From: Basfia succiniciproducens
Lineage (GTDB): Bacteria > Pseudomonadota > Gammaproteobacteria > Enterobacterales > Pasteurellaceae
Direction: 5' to 3'
DNA length: 64,000 nt
NCBI RefSeq assembly: GCF_011455875.1
Contig: NZ_CP015031.1
Span: 1,655,405-1,719,404 of the forward strand
Below, in pieces: positions 52,681 through 62,987 of the stretch. Both the position numbers and the translations under genes were made by a program. The first letter of the stretch is position 1; the number at the start of each line of letters is the position of its first letter. The notes under the pieces are model-generated. The model made no database searches. It was given only the letters and a program-made list of their open reading frames with translations, and was not told the origin of the DNA.

Positions 52681-53313
52681 TCAGAAACCCGCCTGTTTTT
52701 CTAACTGTTCTACAAGCGCTTCATCTAACCCCAACGCTTGCGCTAAATTTGCTAAGAAAACAATTTCTTTGCGTGCTAAATCGGCGCAAACCATTCTTGC
52801 CGCCAGATACACCTGTGATGCTAATGCCTGATTATCACCCACTTGTTGGGCGATTTCCCGCACTGTTGCCGGTTGATACATTTCTTGCCGAATCCACTGC
52901 TGTACTTCCGCATCATCGCCGGCCTGGCTTAAAATCGCTTGTTGTTCCCGGTCGGAAATTGCGCCGTCTGCAGCCGCCGCCGCAATCATTGCCTGCAAAA
53001 TCACTTTGCTGAGCTCTGCCGATTGTTGTACGCTTTGGGTAAATTCCGTTTCAGTAACCGGTACAACTTGGCTTTGTTTATGTTGATAATCCTGGTAAGC
53101 CTGATAAGCAAGGCTGCCTAATGCGGCAAGCGAGCCTAATTTTGCAAGCCCCGCCCCGCCGGTACGCCCGAAAATCATCGAAAGCACGCCGATAGCCGCT
53201 GCACCGCCACCGATTTTTGCCACTTTATCCGTTGTGCTATTGCCGCTTGCCGTTTTCTTAACGGTTTCCTGAGCGGCACTTAAAACTTGATTTAAAATTG
53301 CATTGAAATCCAT
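52681..53313 (-). CDS. YebE-like protein (DUF533/TerB-like)
   Basis: A 210-residue protein with a glycine/alanine-rich hydrophobic segment (about 34-70, IGGGAAAIGVLSMIFG and LAALGSLAYQAYQDY) and a C-terminal TerB-like helical domain with the acidic AAAAADGAISDREQQAIL motif (about 115-130). This is the architecture of E. coli YebE (DUF533), an inner-membrane-associated protein of unknown function linked to envelope stress. It marks the return to core genome content after the accessory region. Confidence 0.88.
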   Translation of the reverse strand: MDFNAILNQVLSAAQETVKKTASGNSTTDKVAKIGGGAAAIGVLSMIFGRTGGAGLAKLGSLAALGSLAYQAYQDYQHKQSQVVPVTETEFTQSVQQSAELSKVILQAMIAAAAADGAISDREQQAILSQAGDDAEVQQWIRQEMYQPATVREIAQQVGDNQALASQVYLAARMVCADLARKEIVFLANLAQALGLDEALVEQLEKQAGF

Positions 53314-53393
53314 ATTGTTCCTCCTGTGCTATGAACACTTCTTTTGTCTGCCAATTTTTCTATTAGTTCGGGCAAAGCGGAATACTTATAGAA

Positions 53394-53425
53394 AAAGCCT
53401 TTGTTTTGAGATAAACAAAGGCTTT
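53394..53425 (-). terminator. Terminator of the fru operon
   Basis: AAAGCCTTTGTTT and AAACAAAGGCTTT form a perfect 13-bp stem with a 6-base loop; read on the minus strand it ends in a T run, shortly after the fruA stop. Confidence 0.9.
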
Positions 53426-53441
53426 ATGCTTGATTAGGAAA

Positions 53442-55121
53442 TTATTCCGCAGCTTGTTTCGGTTTGATAATTGCGTAAAGAACGCCGGTTGTTAAGGCGC
53501 CTACGGCAATCGCGCCCAAATACATTAACGGTTGCGACACAAACGGAATCACGAATAAACCGCCGTGAGGCGCTTGCAGCGTAATGGCAAGGCTCATAGA
53601 AATTGCGCCGGCAATGGCTCCGCCAATTACACTTGAAACAATCACGCGTACAGGGTCGGCGGCAACAAACGGTAACGCACCTTCGGAAATAAAGCATAAA
53701 CCTAGTACGAATGAAGCTTTACCCGCATCACGTTGGCTTGCGTTAAATTTAGCGCGCGCAATCCAGGTGGCAATCGCCATTCCTAAAGGCGGTACCATAC
53801 CCGCAGCCATTACCGCAGCCATCGGCGTATAAACCTGTGAACCAATCATACCCGTACCGAATACATAAGCGGCTTTGTTTACCGGACCGCCCATATCGAT
53901 ACACATCATACCGCCAAGAATCGCACCCAACACCAGCGCGTTTGCCGAGCCCAAACCTTTTAACCATTCGGTTAGCGCATTCATTGCCGCAGCAACCGGC
54001 GGATTTAATAAATAAATCATTGCCAGGCCGACGATCGCCGAACCTAATAAAGGCAGAATTAAAATCGGTTTTAACGAAGTTAAACTGGCTGGCAGTTGAA
54101 TGGCATCATTCAGGAATTTCACTACATAACCGGCAAGAAAACCCGCGATAATACCGCCCAAAATACCGGCACCGGCGGATGTGGCAAGCATACCGCCGAT
54201 AAGACCTACGGCTAAACCCGGACGGTCTGCAATAGAGAATGCAACATAACCTGCAAATACGGCAATCATTAAGTGGAACGCCGCACCGCCGCCGATATCC
54301 ATTAATGCTTTCGGCAAGCCGCCTGCGATGTTTTCGTCTTTAAACGCCTCAATACCGAACATAAACGAAATAGCAATCAATAAACCGCCGGCAACGACAA
54401 GCGGTAACATATGGGAAACCCCGGTCATAAGATGTTTATATACACCTTTTTTCTCGCCTGAAGTTTGTGTTTCTGTGGCGGTTGTAGTTTCTTCACCCTG
54501 ATAAATCGTCGCTTCTTTAAAGGCTTTATCAAATTCCTGTGCGGTTTTCTTCAATGCTAAGCCCGTTGAAGTACGATACATCGGTTTTCCTTTGAATTTG
54601 CTTAAATCCACATTAATATCCGTAGCGATAAAGACTAAATCGGCCGCCGCCACATCTTCCGCAGAAATAATATTGTTCGCACCGACTTGACCTCTGGTTT
54701 CCACTTTTACATTCCAACCTTGCTGTTGGCAGTAGGTTGTAATCGCCTCGGCAGACATAAAGGTGTGTGCCACCCCGGTCGGACAAGCGGTAACCGCCAC
54801 GATATTTTTCATACCGGAAGCAGTTGCGGGTTGCACGTCCTGTTGCGCCGGTTGAACATAATCCACAGCCTCGGTTAATGCCTGCGCGACGGTATTTTCA
54901 GGCGCATTCAACGCTTGTTCTTCATCCGCCAAATACACTTTTTTACCTAAAAGTGCGGTCAAATTCGGCAAAGTTTTACCGAAAACAATCGCTAAATCCG
55001 CTTGTTCGGCATTTTCTACCAGTTGATGATTTTGTTGTTTTACTGCGGCAGCCAAAACCTGGCGCAATAAAAACGCTTTTGCGCGACCTAAATTTGGTGA
55101 TTGCGTAAGAAAAATATTCAT
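53442..55121 (-). CDS. fruA: Fructose PTS permease EIIBC (FruA)
   Basis: A 559-residue inner-membrane permease that imports fructose as fructose 1-phosphate. Domains: a cysteine-less B' domain (about 1-95), the active EIIB domain with the phosphocysteine in VAVTACPTGVAHTFMSAEAI (about residue 114), and the EIIC domain with about eight to ten membrane segments from about 235 (HMLPLVVAGG) to the end. The start at 55121 is set by AAGGA, which lies in the end of fruK; an upstream in-frame ATG at 55136 is less likely. The gap to fruK is 4 bp. Confidence 0.96.
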   Translation of the reverse strand: MNIFLTQSPNLGRAKAFLLRQVLAAAVKQQNHQLVENAEQADLAIVFGKTLPNLTALLGKKVYLADEEQALNAPENTVAQALTEAVDYVQPAQQDVQPATASGMKNIVAVTACPTGVAHTFMSAEAITTYCQQQGWNVKVETRGQVGANNIISAEDVAAADLVFIATDINVDLSKFKGKPMYRTSTGLALKKTAQEFDKAFKEATIYQGEETTTATETQTSGEKKGVYKHLMTGVSHMLPLVVAGGLLIAISFMFGIEAFKDENIAGGLPKALMDIGGGAAFHLMIAVFAGYVAFSIADRPGLAVGLIGGMLATSAGAGILGGIIAGFLAGYVVKFLNDAIQLPASLTSLKPILILPLLGSAIVGLAMIYLLNPPVAAAMNALTEWLKGLGSANALVLGAILGGMMCIDMGGPVNKAAYVFGTGMIGSQVYTPMAAVMAAGMVPPLGMAIATWIARAKFNASQRDAGKASFVLGLCFISEGALPFVAADPVRVIVSSVIGGAIAGAISMSLAITLQAPHGGLFVIPFVSQPLMYLGAIAVGALTTGVLYAIIKPKQAAE

Positions 55122-55125
55122 CGGC

Positions 55126-56067
55126 TTATCCTTCAATCGTTGTGATTTTTACATTTGCTAAGATTGGGTCGAGCAACTTGCGATCACTGACACCTACGTT
55201 ACTTTGTGAAACGGCGAAGGCAGATACCGCACTTGCAAACGCCAATGTTTCTTGTTGAGATAAATTATTTACAAAACCATAAATTAAACCTGCGACCATC
55301 GAATCGCCGGCACCGACTGTGCTTACTACGTTTTCACATTTCGGCGGCTGAGCCAAAATCACGCCGTTATCACTTAGCCATAATGAGCCGTTTGCGCCCA
55401 TGGAAATAATAACATTGGCTATCCCTTGTGCTTTTAATTGTTTTGCGGCGTCAATGATGTCTTTCAAAGTCGATAACTCATGGCCGACCCAGGCTTCTAA
55501 TTCGCGGTGATTCGGTTTCACTAACCAAGGATTTGCTTTAAGACCTGCTGTTAATGCGGCATTACTACTATCTAGTACGACTTTTACACCCGCTTGATGT
55601 AATTGGCTTAACCAGCTTTGAAACATATCCGCCGTTACGCCGCGGGGCAAACTGCCACACACGGCAACGATGTCGAATTCTTTACAATAAGCGAGAGAAT
55701 CTGCGGTAAATTTCCGCCAATCCTGTTCACTGATTTGATAACCAAGAAAATTCAAATCCGTTACATCCGCGTCCGTTTCGGTGATTTTTACGTTTATTCG
55801 GGTTTTACCGGCAACCCGCTGGAATTTATCCTGCAAACCTTGTTGTTGGAATAAATGCTCGAAATCGCCTACGTTATCTTCACCGAGAAAACCACCGACC
55901 GCGACTTCAACGTCTAAGTCATTTAACACCTTAGCCACATTGATACCTTTACCGGCAGGGAATAAACCGAGGGTTTCCACCGTATTCACTTCGCCCAACT
56001 CAATGCGTTTTAAACGCCCGACCAAATCATAGGCGGCGTTTAATGTGATTGTTGCCACTTTTGCCAT
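55126..56067 (-). CDS. fruK: 1-phosphofructokinase
   Basis: A 313-residue PfkB/ribokinase-family enzyme that converts fructose 1-phosphate and ATP to fructose 1,6-bisphosphate. Motifs: TLNAAYDLVGRLKR (substrate site), FPAGKGINVAKVL (about 37-49) and the catalytic-base Asp in STVGAGDSMVAG (about 248-259). E. coli FruK is 312 residues. It lies between fruB (3 bp upstream) and fruA in the standard fruBKA order. Confidence 0.96.
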   Translation of the reverse strand: MAKVATITLNAAYDLVGRLKRIELGEVNTVETLGLFPAGKGINVAKVLNDLDVEVAVGGFLGEDNVGDFEHLFQQQGLQDKFQRVAGKTRINVKITETDADVTDLNFLGYQISEQDWRKFTADSLAYCKEFDIVAVCGSLPRGVTADMFQSWLSQLHQAGVKVVLDSSNAALTAGLKANPWLVKPNHRELEAWVGHELSTLKDIIDAAKQLKAQGIANVIISMGANGSLWLSDNGVILAQPPKCENVVSTVGAGDSMVAGLIYGFVNNLSQQETLAFASAVSAFAVSQSNVGVSDRKLLDPILANVKITTIEG

Positions 56068-56070
56068 TGT

Positions 56071-57579
56071 TTATTCTCCTAAACCTGCCGCGATTGCCGC
56101 ACCGATACCGTCAATCGCTTGTTGCGCTTCTTCACCGGTGGCGACAAAATGCAGACGAGAACCTTTTGTCGCCCCTAATGCAACGATTTTCATCATGCTT
56201 TTAGCGCTCACTAACCCACCGTCGCGATCTAAATTACGAACCGCCACCGACGCATTATATTTTTTAACTTCATTCACTAAAGTCGCCGCAGGACGAGCAT
56301 GCAGACCGTTTTCATTATTAATCACAAAAACCGCTTCGATACTGTCGGATTTTGGTTGCTCAACTTCCGGTGTCGCCGGGTTAGCGACTTCAATAGTATC
56401 CGGTTCTGCCGGCGGAACGGCGGAAACAGGCTCACCCAAGCCCGCCGCAATTTCTTTAGCGATGGCTTCAATCGCCTGCTGTGCCTGCGCACCTTCGGCA
56501 ACAAAACGCAAACGGTGACCTTGAGTTACTCCTAAGGCAACCACCTTCATTAAACTTTTCGCACTCACTGCCGCTGTACCGCGGGTAATATTTTCCACCG
56601 TGATTTTTGCATCAAACTTTTTAACTAAGTTAACCAGATTCGCACAAGGACGCGCGTGTAAGCCGTTTTCATTGCGTAGCGTAAATGTGCCGATTACCGT
56701 ACCGGCAGCCGGCACCGCTTGTGTCGTTACTTGTTCGGCAGTTACCGCTTGTTCCGCCTGTATGCCGTTCAATGCGGCAATAATTTGCTCCGCATTACCG
56801 GCAAGCAAAGTTTGTTGTACTTGTTCACTTAATAAGCGGGCAAGGGTTTCATTTACCGCATCGTCTTTCGCTGAAACGGTTACAACCCCTTGCACATTTT
56901 TACCGTTAACCGAAAAAGCGTTCTTTGCACGACTAAAAGCCAGCGCGTTCTTAAGGTTGCCTAGCGGGCTGTCAGTCACCCATAATCCGTTACCCAAAGG
57001 TAACGCAGGGCTGGCAATTACATCGGAAACAAAGGAATTTTCTACCGCACTTTGTTGCTCCAATTTACCGGCATTAATCGCCACAAGGGTTAATAAACTT
57101 TGAGTATCTACATCTAAGCTGATATTTTCCGTTTTAACCGCAAATTCATCATCTTCGCCCATTAAAATCGCGCGGAATTTTTTCGCATCCTGTAAGGTTG
57201 CTAATTTCGCCGCCGTATCTTCCTCACCTAATACGTGCGTTAATTGGCGCAATAACGCCAAATGCTCATCAGAACGGGCGGCAATGCCAATCACAACATA
57301 AGCGATATTACCATCTCCCCACTCAATACCTTGCGGGAACTGGAATATTTGCACGCCGGTATTTTTTACCATATTACGGGTTTCTAACGTACCGTGGGGA
57401 ATAGCAATCCCGTTGCCTAAAAATGTTGAGGTCTGTAATTCACGACCCAACATACCTTGTAAGTAACCGCTTTCTACATAACCGGCCTGCTCCAACGCTT
57501 TCGCCGCTAATTCGATAGCCTGCTCTTTATTGCCAGCCTGAGCTGATAAATGAATGTTGTTTTCAGGTAAATTAAACAT
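56071..57579 (-). CDS. fruB: Fructose PTS phosphoryl-transfer protein with two HPr domains (FruB)
   Basis: A 502-residue protein that carries phosphate from Enzyme I to FruA. Domain order: EIIA-fru (about 1-150; active His in IAIPHGTLE near 62), a central M domain (about 155-280), HPr domain 1 (about 295-385; NENGLHARPCANLV), a Pro/Glu linker (about 387-415), and HPr domain 2 (about 418-502; NENGLHARPAATLV). E. coli FruB (376 residues) has one HPr domain; two domains are a known feature of Haemophilus influenzae FruB. Both active His residues are kept. Confidence 0.95.
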   Translation of the reverse strand: MFNLPENNIHLSAQAGNKEQAIELAAKALEQAGYVESGYLQGMLGRELQTSTFLGNGIAIPHGTLETRNMVKNTGVQIFQFPQGIEWGDGNIAYVVIGIAARSDEHLALLRQLTHVLGEEDTAAKLATLQDAKKFRAILMGEDDEFAVKTENISLDVDTQSLLTLVAINAGKLEQQSAVENSFVSDVIASPALPLGNGLWVTDSPLGNLKNALAFSRAKNAFSVNGKNVQGVVTVSAKDDAVNETLARLLSEQVQQTLLAGNAEQIIAALNGIQAEQAVTAEQVTTQAVPAAGTVIGTFTLRNENGLHARPCANLVNLVKKFDAKITVENITRGTAAVSAKSLMKVVALGVTQGHRLRFVAEGAQAQQAIEAIAKEIAAGLGEPVSAVPPAEPDTIEVANPATPEVEQPKSDSIEAVFVINNENGLHARPAATLVNEVKKYNASVAVRNLDRDGGLVSAKSMMKIVALGATKGSRLHFVATGEEAQQAIDGIGAAIAAGLGE

Positions 57580-57650
57580 TCTGTATCCTTATTTGATTTA
57601 GGTTATTTGAAGCCCGATAAAATACCGAAGATTTTCATAAGCCGCAGCTT

Positions 57651-57665
57651 GCAAAAACGTTTCAG
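57651..57665 (-). promoter_or_regulatory. Candidate FruR/Cra-like operator before fruB
   Basis: On the minus strand CTGAAACGTTTTTGC resembles the Cra consensus (TGAAWCGNTTNA), about 70-90 bp before the fruB start. No Cra gene is in the window. Confidence 0.5.
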
Positions 57666-57712
57666 TTTTTATGTTCTAAAAGAAAGAGAATTGATAAATT
57701 ATCACGAATAAT

Positions 57713-57767
57713 AAAAAAATGAGCAAGCTCACAATGACATAAAAAGTCAAAAGTTTGAACTTGCTCA
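57713..57767 (-). terminator. Terminator of the lipoprotein gene
   Basis: On the minus strand TGAGCAAG pairs with CTTGCTCA across a 32-base loop, followed by seven T residues. Confidence 0.65.
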
Positions 57768-57782
57768 CAGTTTCAATATAAA

Positions 57783-58292
57783 TTATTTACAAAGGTTTAA
57801 TAATTCTTCACTACCTTTTGTAATATATTCGTCATTTTCGCCGCGAACCTTACCTTTGCGTAAATCAATTACCGCATCGTAAATACCTTGGGTCATACTT
57901 TGGGTGTCTACTTTAGACCAACAAGTTGCGCTTAAACGGCTAAAGTTAGTCTGCAAATCCGCTGCAAAAATCACACCGCTGTAATAGGCGTGCAATTTGC
58001 TGTCTAATCCGCTACCCAATCTTGCGCGAATTTGTTCCGTCGGCACTAAAATGCGCCCTAAATACCAGTCGTTTGCGCCGCTGGCAAAGGAATTCACGTC
58101 GTAATCTTCGGTAATGCGTCCATTATAGGATTGAACCGTCGAAGCATAAGCCACCGCATAAGATTTTTGATCGATTTTGTCTTTATCAAGATTAATAACG
58201 GGTTTGTCATTGCCCATAAACGGTACGTAAGAAGATAAAGAACAAGCCGATAACATTGCCAGCATAGCAATAAAAGATAGTTTTTTTAACAT
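57783..58292 (-). CDS. Small lipoprotein of unknown function
   Basis: A 169-residue protein with a lipoprotein signal (MLKKLSFIAMLAMLSAC; Cys at about 17 would be lipidated), so envelope-anchored. I start at 58292 because the signal peptide begins there; the frame extends upstream without a plausible start. The mature part shows SYAVAYASTVQSYNGR and SATCWSKVDTQSMTQGI and is probably mixed alpha/beta. No function is recognised. It looks like a Pasteurellaceae-typical lipoprotein. Confidence 0.82.
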   Translation of the reverse strand: MLKKLSFIAMLAMLSACSLSSYVPFMGNDKPVINLDKDKIDQKSYAVAYASTVQSYNGRITEDYDVNSFASGANDWYLGRILVPTEQIRARLGSGLDSKLHAYYSGVIFAADLQTNFSRLSATCWSKVDTQSMTQGIYDAVIDLRKGKVRGENDEYITKGSEELLNLCK

Positions 58293-58500
58293 AAGCGCCC
58301 TTTTAGTTAAGAAAATAGCCTCGTTCATTATACTGTGAGTTGAATATATGCCAAATAGTTTTCGCATTTTGATCGGAAAAGCAATAAAAGTGCGGTCAAA
58401 AACGGTAAAAAATATTGAGATAATCTTGTCGGCGCATTTACCATTTTATAAAACGTTGCTATATTAGCGCTCATACCTTACAAAATTACTCGGAATTATT

Positions 58501-58818
58501 ATGTTTAAAGAAATTACCCCTCAACAGGCCTGGCAATTAATGATCGAAGAAAACGCAACCTTAGTGGATATCCGCGACGAACAACGCTTTACTTATAGCC
58601 ATGCAAAGGGCGCATTTCATTTAACCGACCAAAGCTACGGCAAGTTTCAAATACAATGTGATTTCGATGATCCCGTTATTGTCAGCTGCTATCATGGTAT
58701 CAGTAGTAGAAATGTCGCCGCTTTTTTAGTCGAGCAGGGATACGACAACATATATAGCATAATTGGCGGCTTTGAAGGCTGGCAACGAGCGGGGTTACCT
58801 ATTGAAACGGCATATTAG
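58501..58818 (+). CDS. glpE: Thiosulfate sulfurtransferase GlpE (rhodanese)
   Basis: A 105-residue single-domain rhodanese, close to E. coli GlpE (108). The active-site loop is [13 protein letters not shown] (Cys about 64), and [21 protein letters not shown] is the preceding CH2 motif. It transfers sulphur from thiosulfate to cyanide or thiol acceptors in the cytosol. In E. coli glpE-glpG-glpR form an operon; here a minus-strand gene lies between glpE and glpG. Confidence 0.94.
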   Translation: MFKEITPQQAWQLMIEENATLVDIRDEQRFTYSHAKGAFHLTDQSYGKFQIQCDFDDPVIVSCYHGISSRNVAAFLVEQGYDNIYSIIGGFEGWQRAGLPIETAY

Positions 58819-58838
58819 ATCGGCAGGTCTTTAATAAA

Positions 58839-59162
58839 TTATCCGCTAAACCCTACCCTAGCCACATAAAATAAAATTCCGTAAAAAATTACCGCACTTG
58901 TCATTAACAGACGTTTTGCCGATTTAGGGCTCCCTTGATGCAACTTATAGCAAATACGAGCCATAACCGCCAATAATAAAGGATACAGCCAGAGAAACAT
59001 CGACATAGACATGCTTTGTTGCTGGCTTAATGCCGGATTTTTTTCTAAATTAGTGGAAACCAGCAACGCTAAAGGCCACAGAAAAACCGGTAAACAAAAC
59101 GCGGCAATCGCCCAGCTGAATTTGCTAAACCCTTCCGGCATGGAATCTTGTTGATTATCCAT
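58839..59162 (-). CDS. Small membrane protein inserted between glpE and glpG
   Basis: A 107-residue protein with three hydrophobic segments (about 14-36, 49-68, 83-103) and an N-terminal cytoplasmic tail. I start it at 59162 (GGGGAAG upstream). No function is recognised; it looks like a family-restricted Pasteurellaceae protein. It runs opposite to glpE and glpG and must end the glpE transcript or overlap it. An uptake signal (58891-58899) is embedded in the coding region. Confidence 0.72.
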   Translation of the reverse strand: MDNQQDSMPEGFSKFSWAIAAFCLPVFLWPLALLVSTNLEKNPALSQQQSMSMSMFLWLYPLLLAVMARICYKLHQGSPKSAKRLLMTSAVIFYGILFYVARVGFSG

Positions 59163-59227
59163 TGTATTCTTCCCCATTTCGTTGCTATCCCTTACAATAA
59201 ATAAAATTCAGATTAGGAATATATCAA

Positions 59228-60103
59228 ATGCAGTTACTGTTTAGAAGCGAAATTCCAAGCTTTGCCTGGCAATTTCGCGATTACATTCGTAAAAAATATC
59301 AAATTGAACTCATTTTACAGCAAGAAAAAACCGATATGCGGCAAAACGTTATTGCCGTATATCTTTCGGGAAATAGCGAGCAAACCGCGGCCATTTTACA
59401 GGATCTTGCAGAATTTCATCGTAATCCTTTTGATGAACGTTACGAACGGGCAAGTTGGGAAACCGGTGATGTGTCAAGCGGCTCACATTCATTAAAAGAG
59501 CTTGCGGAAAACTCAAGCCAAGGAATTAAGCAACAGTTGCTCAAAACAGGCCCCGTCACTTTATTAATTACGCTTATTTGTATTATTGTATATGGTTTTG
59601 AAATCAGCGGCATGGCTGAACAAATTATGCAATTTGCGCATTTTCCTTATGAATTCGGCGAAAATCAGCAAATTTGGCGTTATTTCACCCATAGTTTAGT
59701 TCACCTTTCATCTATGCATATTACTTTTAATCTTGTTTGGTGGTGGATTTTCGGCGGCGCAATCGAACGCTATTTTGGCAGCACAAAATTAATCATAATC
59801 TATGTTTTAGCCGCATTCGCAACAGGCGTTACCCAGAATTTTGCCTCCGGACCTCATTTTTTCGGTTTATCCGGGGTAGTATATGCCGTATTAGGTTATG
59901 TTTTTGTTGCAGATAAATTTAGTCCGAATAACCGATTTAACCTGCCTTCGGGTTTCTTCAATGTTTTAATCATAGGGATTGCACTCGGTTTTGTAACCCC
60001 GTTGATTGGCTTTAAAATGGGTAATACCGCTCATATCACAGGGTTGATAGTTGGACTAATTCTTGCTTTTTTACAAGAAAAAATCGGCAAAAAAAGTAAA
60101 TAG
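59228..60103 (+). CDS. glpG: Rhomboid intramembrane serine protease GlpG
   Basis: A 291-residue rhomboid protease. An N-terminal cytoplasmic domain (about 1-100) is followed by six membrane helices. The catalytic Ser is in FFGLSGVVYA (about 214) and the His in GNTAHITGL (about 267); the conserved WRYFTHSLVHLS of the L1 loop region (about 150) and HITFN (His/Asn of the oxyanion hole) are present. E. coli GlpG is 276 residues. It is 40 bp upstream of glpR and co-transcribed with it. Confidence 0.96.
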   Translation: MQLLFRSEIPSFAWQFRDYIRKKYQIELILQQEKTDMRQNVIAVYLSGNSEQTAAILQDLAEFHRNPFDERYERASWETGDVSSGSHSLKELAENSSQGIKQQLLKTGPVTLLITLICIIVYGFEISGMAEQIMQFAHFPYEFGENQQIWRYFTHSLVHLSSMHITFNLVWWWIFGGAIERYFGSTKLIIIYVLAAFATGVTQNFASGPHFFGLSGVVYAVLGYVFVADKFSPNNRFNLPSGFFNVLIIGIALGFVTPLIGFKMGNTAHITGLIVGLILAFLQEKIGKKSK

Positions 60104-60143
60104 AGGGTACAATGGCCTTGTCTTTTATTTCTAGAGGAACATT

Positions 60144-60902
60144 ATGAAACAGTCTATTCGCCATCAAAAAATTGTTGAACTTGTTAAGCTTCAAGGCTAC
60201 ATCAGCACGGATGAATTGGTTACACTACTCAATGTTAGCCCGCAAACCATCCGTCGCGATCTCAATGAACTGGCGGAAAACAACCTCATTCGCCGCCATC
60301 ACGGTGGTGCGGCATCACCCTCAAGTGCGGAAAACAGCGATTATTCCGAACGTAAGCTATTCTTCTCATTGGAAAAAAATCATATCGCTCAAGCGGTTTC
60401 CCGCCTAATTCCAAACGGTTCCTCGCTGTTTATTGATATTGGGACGACATCCGAAGCGGTGGCAAATGCATTGCTAAGCCATCAAAACTTACGCATCGTT
60501 ACCAACAATCTCAATGCCGCTCATATTCTAATGAAAAATGACACCTTTAAAATCACTGTTGCCGGCGGCTCGTTACGTCAAGACGGCGGAATCATTGGAG
60601 AAGCCACGGTAAACTTTATCTCCCAATTTCGCTTGGATTACGGTATTTTAGGCATTAGCAGTATTGATCTTGACGGTTCGTTGTTGGATTATGACTATCA
60701 TGAAGTGCAAGTAAAACGAGCTATTATGGAAAGCTCCCGCGAAACAGTATTAGTTACGGATCATTCAAAATTTTCACGTCAAGCCATTGTGAAGTTGGCT
60801 TCCGTCACCGATGTGGACTATTTATTTACCGACCAAGAACCGCCTAAATCCATTATGGAATTAATCCATAACAGCTCGGTAGAATTAAGAGTATGTAAAT
60901 AA
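60144..60902 (+). CDS. glpR: Glycerol-3-phosphate regulon repressor GlpR (DeoR family)
   Basis: A 252-residue DeoR-family repressor, the same length as E. coli GlpR. The helix-turn-helix is at about 6-57 (YISTDELVTLLNVSPQTIRR), followed by a sugar-phosphate-binding domain (FIDIGTTSEAVANALL, AGGSLRQDGGIIGEATV, QFRLDYGILGISSID). It represses glycerol-3-phosphate uptake and use genes and is released by glycerol 3-phosphate. Its gene order after glpG identifies it over other DeoR paralogues. Confidence 0.94.
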   Translation: MKQSIRHQKIVELVKLQGYISTDELVTLLNVSPQTIRRDLNELAENNLIRRHHGGAASPSSAENSDYSERKLFFSLEKNHIAQAVSRLIPNGSSLFIDIGTTSEAVANALLSHQNLRIVTNNLNAAHILMKNDTFKITVAGGSLRQDGGIIGEATVNFISQFRLDYGILGISSIDLDGSLLDYDYHEVQVKRAIMESSRETVLVTDHSKFSRQAIVKLASVTDVDYLFTDQEPPKSIMELIHNSSVELRVCK

Positions 60903-60931
60903 CCGCTCAAGTGCCGAAATAAAACCGATAA

Positions 60932-60972
60932 AAAAGTGCGGTAGAAAATTTCAAATTTTTCACCGCACTTTT
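60932..60972. terminator. Inverted uptake-signal pair after glpR
   Basis: AAAAGTGCGGT (60932-60942) and ACCGCACTTTT (60962-60972) are perfect 11-bp complements with T-rich DNA following; likely the glpR terminator. Confidence 0.88.
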
Positions 60973-61024
60973 GCATTTATTTTCTGAAAAAAATAAGACT
61001 TCACAAAAATAAAATTTATGCCGT

Positions 61025-61049
61025 AAAAAAAGGGACTCTTTCGAGCCCC
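61025..61049 (-). terminator. Terminator of tuf
   Basis: On the minus strand GGGGCTC and GAGTCCC pair around GAAA (one G-U pair), then seven T residues, about 25 bp after the tuf stop. Confidence 0.92.
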
Positions 61050-61073
61050 TTTTCAGATTTGCCGTTACATCAA

Positions 61074-62294
<1,221 letters not shown>

Positions 62295-62379
62295 TCAATA
62301 ATACCACATTAACCAAATGTAGAAAATTAAATATTAACCTGGTTTGAGGGAAAGATTGGAATTTGGAAACTTAAGTGAA

Positions 62380-62455
62380 TGGTGCTGATAGGCGGATTTG
62401 AACCGCCGACCTCACCCTTACCAAGGGTGCGCTCTACCAACTGAGCTATATCAGC
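62380..62455 (-). tRNA. tRNA-Thr (anticodon GGT)
   Basis: A 76-base cloverleaf including encoded CCA: 5' GCTGATA pairs with 3' TATCAGC; anticodon loop TTGGTAA; T arm GGTTCAAATCC. Closest tRNA to tuf, corresponding to thrT. Confidence 0.96.
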
Positions 62456-62458
62456 GCT

Positions 62459-62533
<75 letters not shown>

Positions 62534-62582
62534 TGTTCTAAATTCGTCTGTCCCATCAAATCTGGATACTTCCATTAACGAA

Positions 62583-62667
62583 TGGTGGAGGGAGAAGGAT
62601 TCGAACCTTCGAAGGCTGAGCCGGCAGATTTACAGTCTGCTCCCTTTGGCCGCTCGGGAATCCCTCC
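62583..62667 (-). tRNA. tRNA-Tyr (anticodon GTA)
   Basis: An 85-base class II tRNA with a long variable arm and encoded CCA: acceptor GGAGGGA/TCCCTCC, anticodon loop CTGTAAA, T arm GGTTCGAATCC. Corresponds to tyrU. Confidence 0.96.
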
Positions 62668-62694
62668 ACGATAATGAAGACTTGAAAATGAGAA

Positions 62695-62770
<76 letters not shown>

Positions 62771-62792
62771 ATCTCATAAGCAAGTGAGGCGT

Positions 62793-62820
62793 ATTATAGG
62801 GAAAATTTTATGACTGACAA
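62793..62820 (-). promoter_or_regulatory. Sigma-70 promoter of the tRNA-tuf operon
   Basis: On the minus strand TTGTCA and TATAAT are separated by 16 bases, about 22 bp before the first tRNA. Near-consensus boxes fit a stable-RNA promoter. Confidence 0.82.
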
Positions 62821-62987
62821 GTGTTTTTTTGAAAAAAAATACTTTTTTTTTGTTGTCAGGCTAATATTCAGACAAAAACAACGGTTTTTGCCACCTTTTT
62901 AACCATTTTTTATATATTTTTCTGCATAAAAAATTTTTCTATTGTATATTCACAGTAATTTTTACTTTCTTAACATTAGAATGAGCC

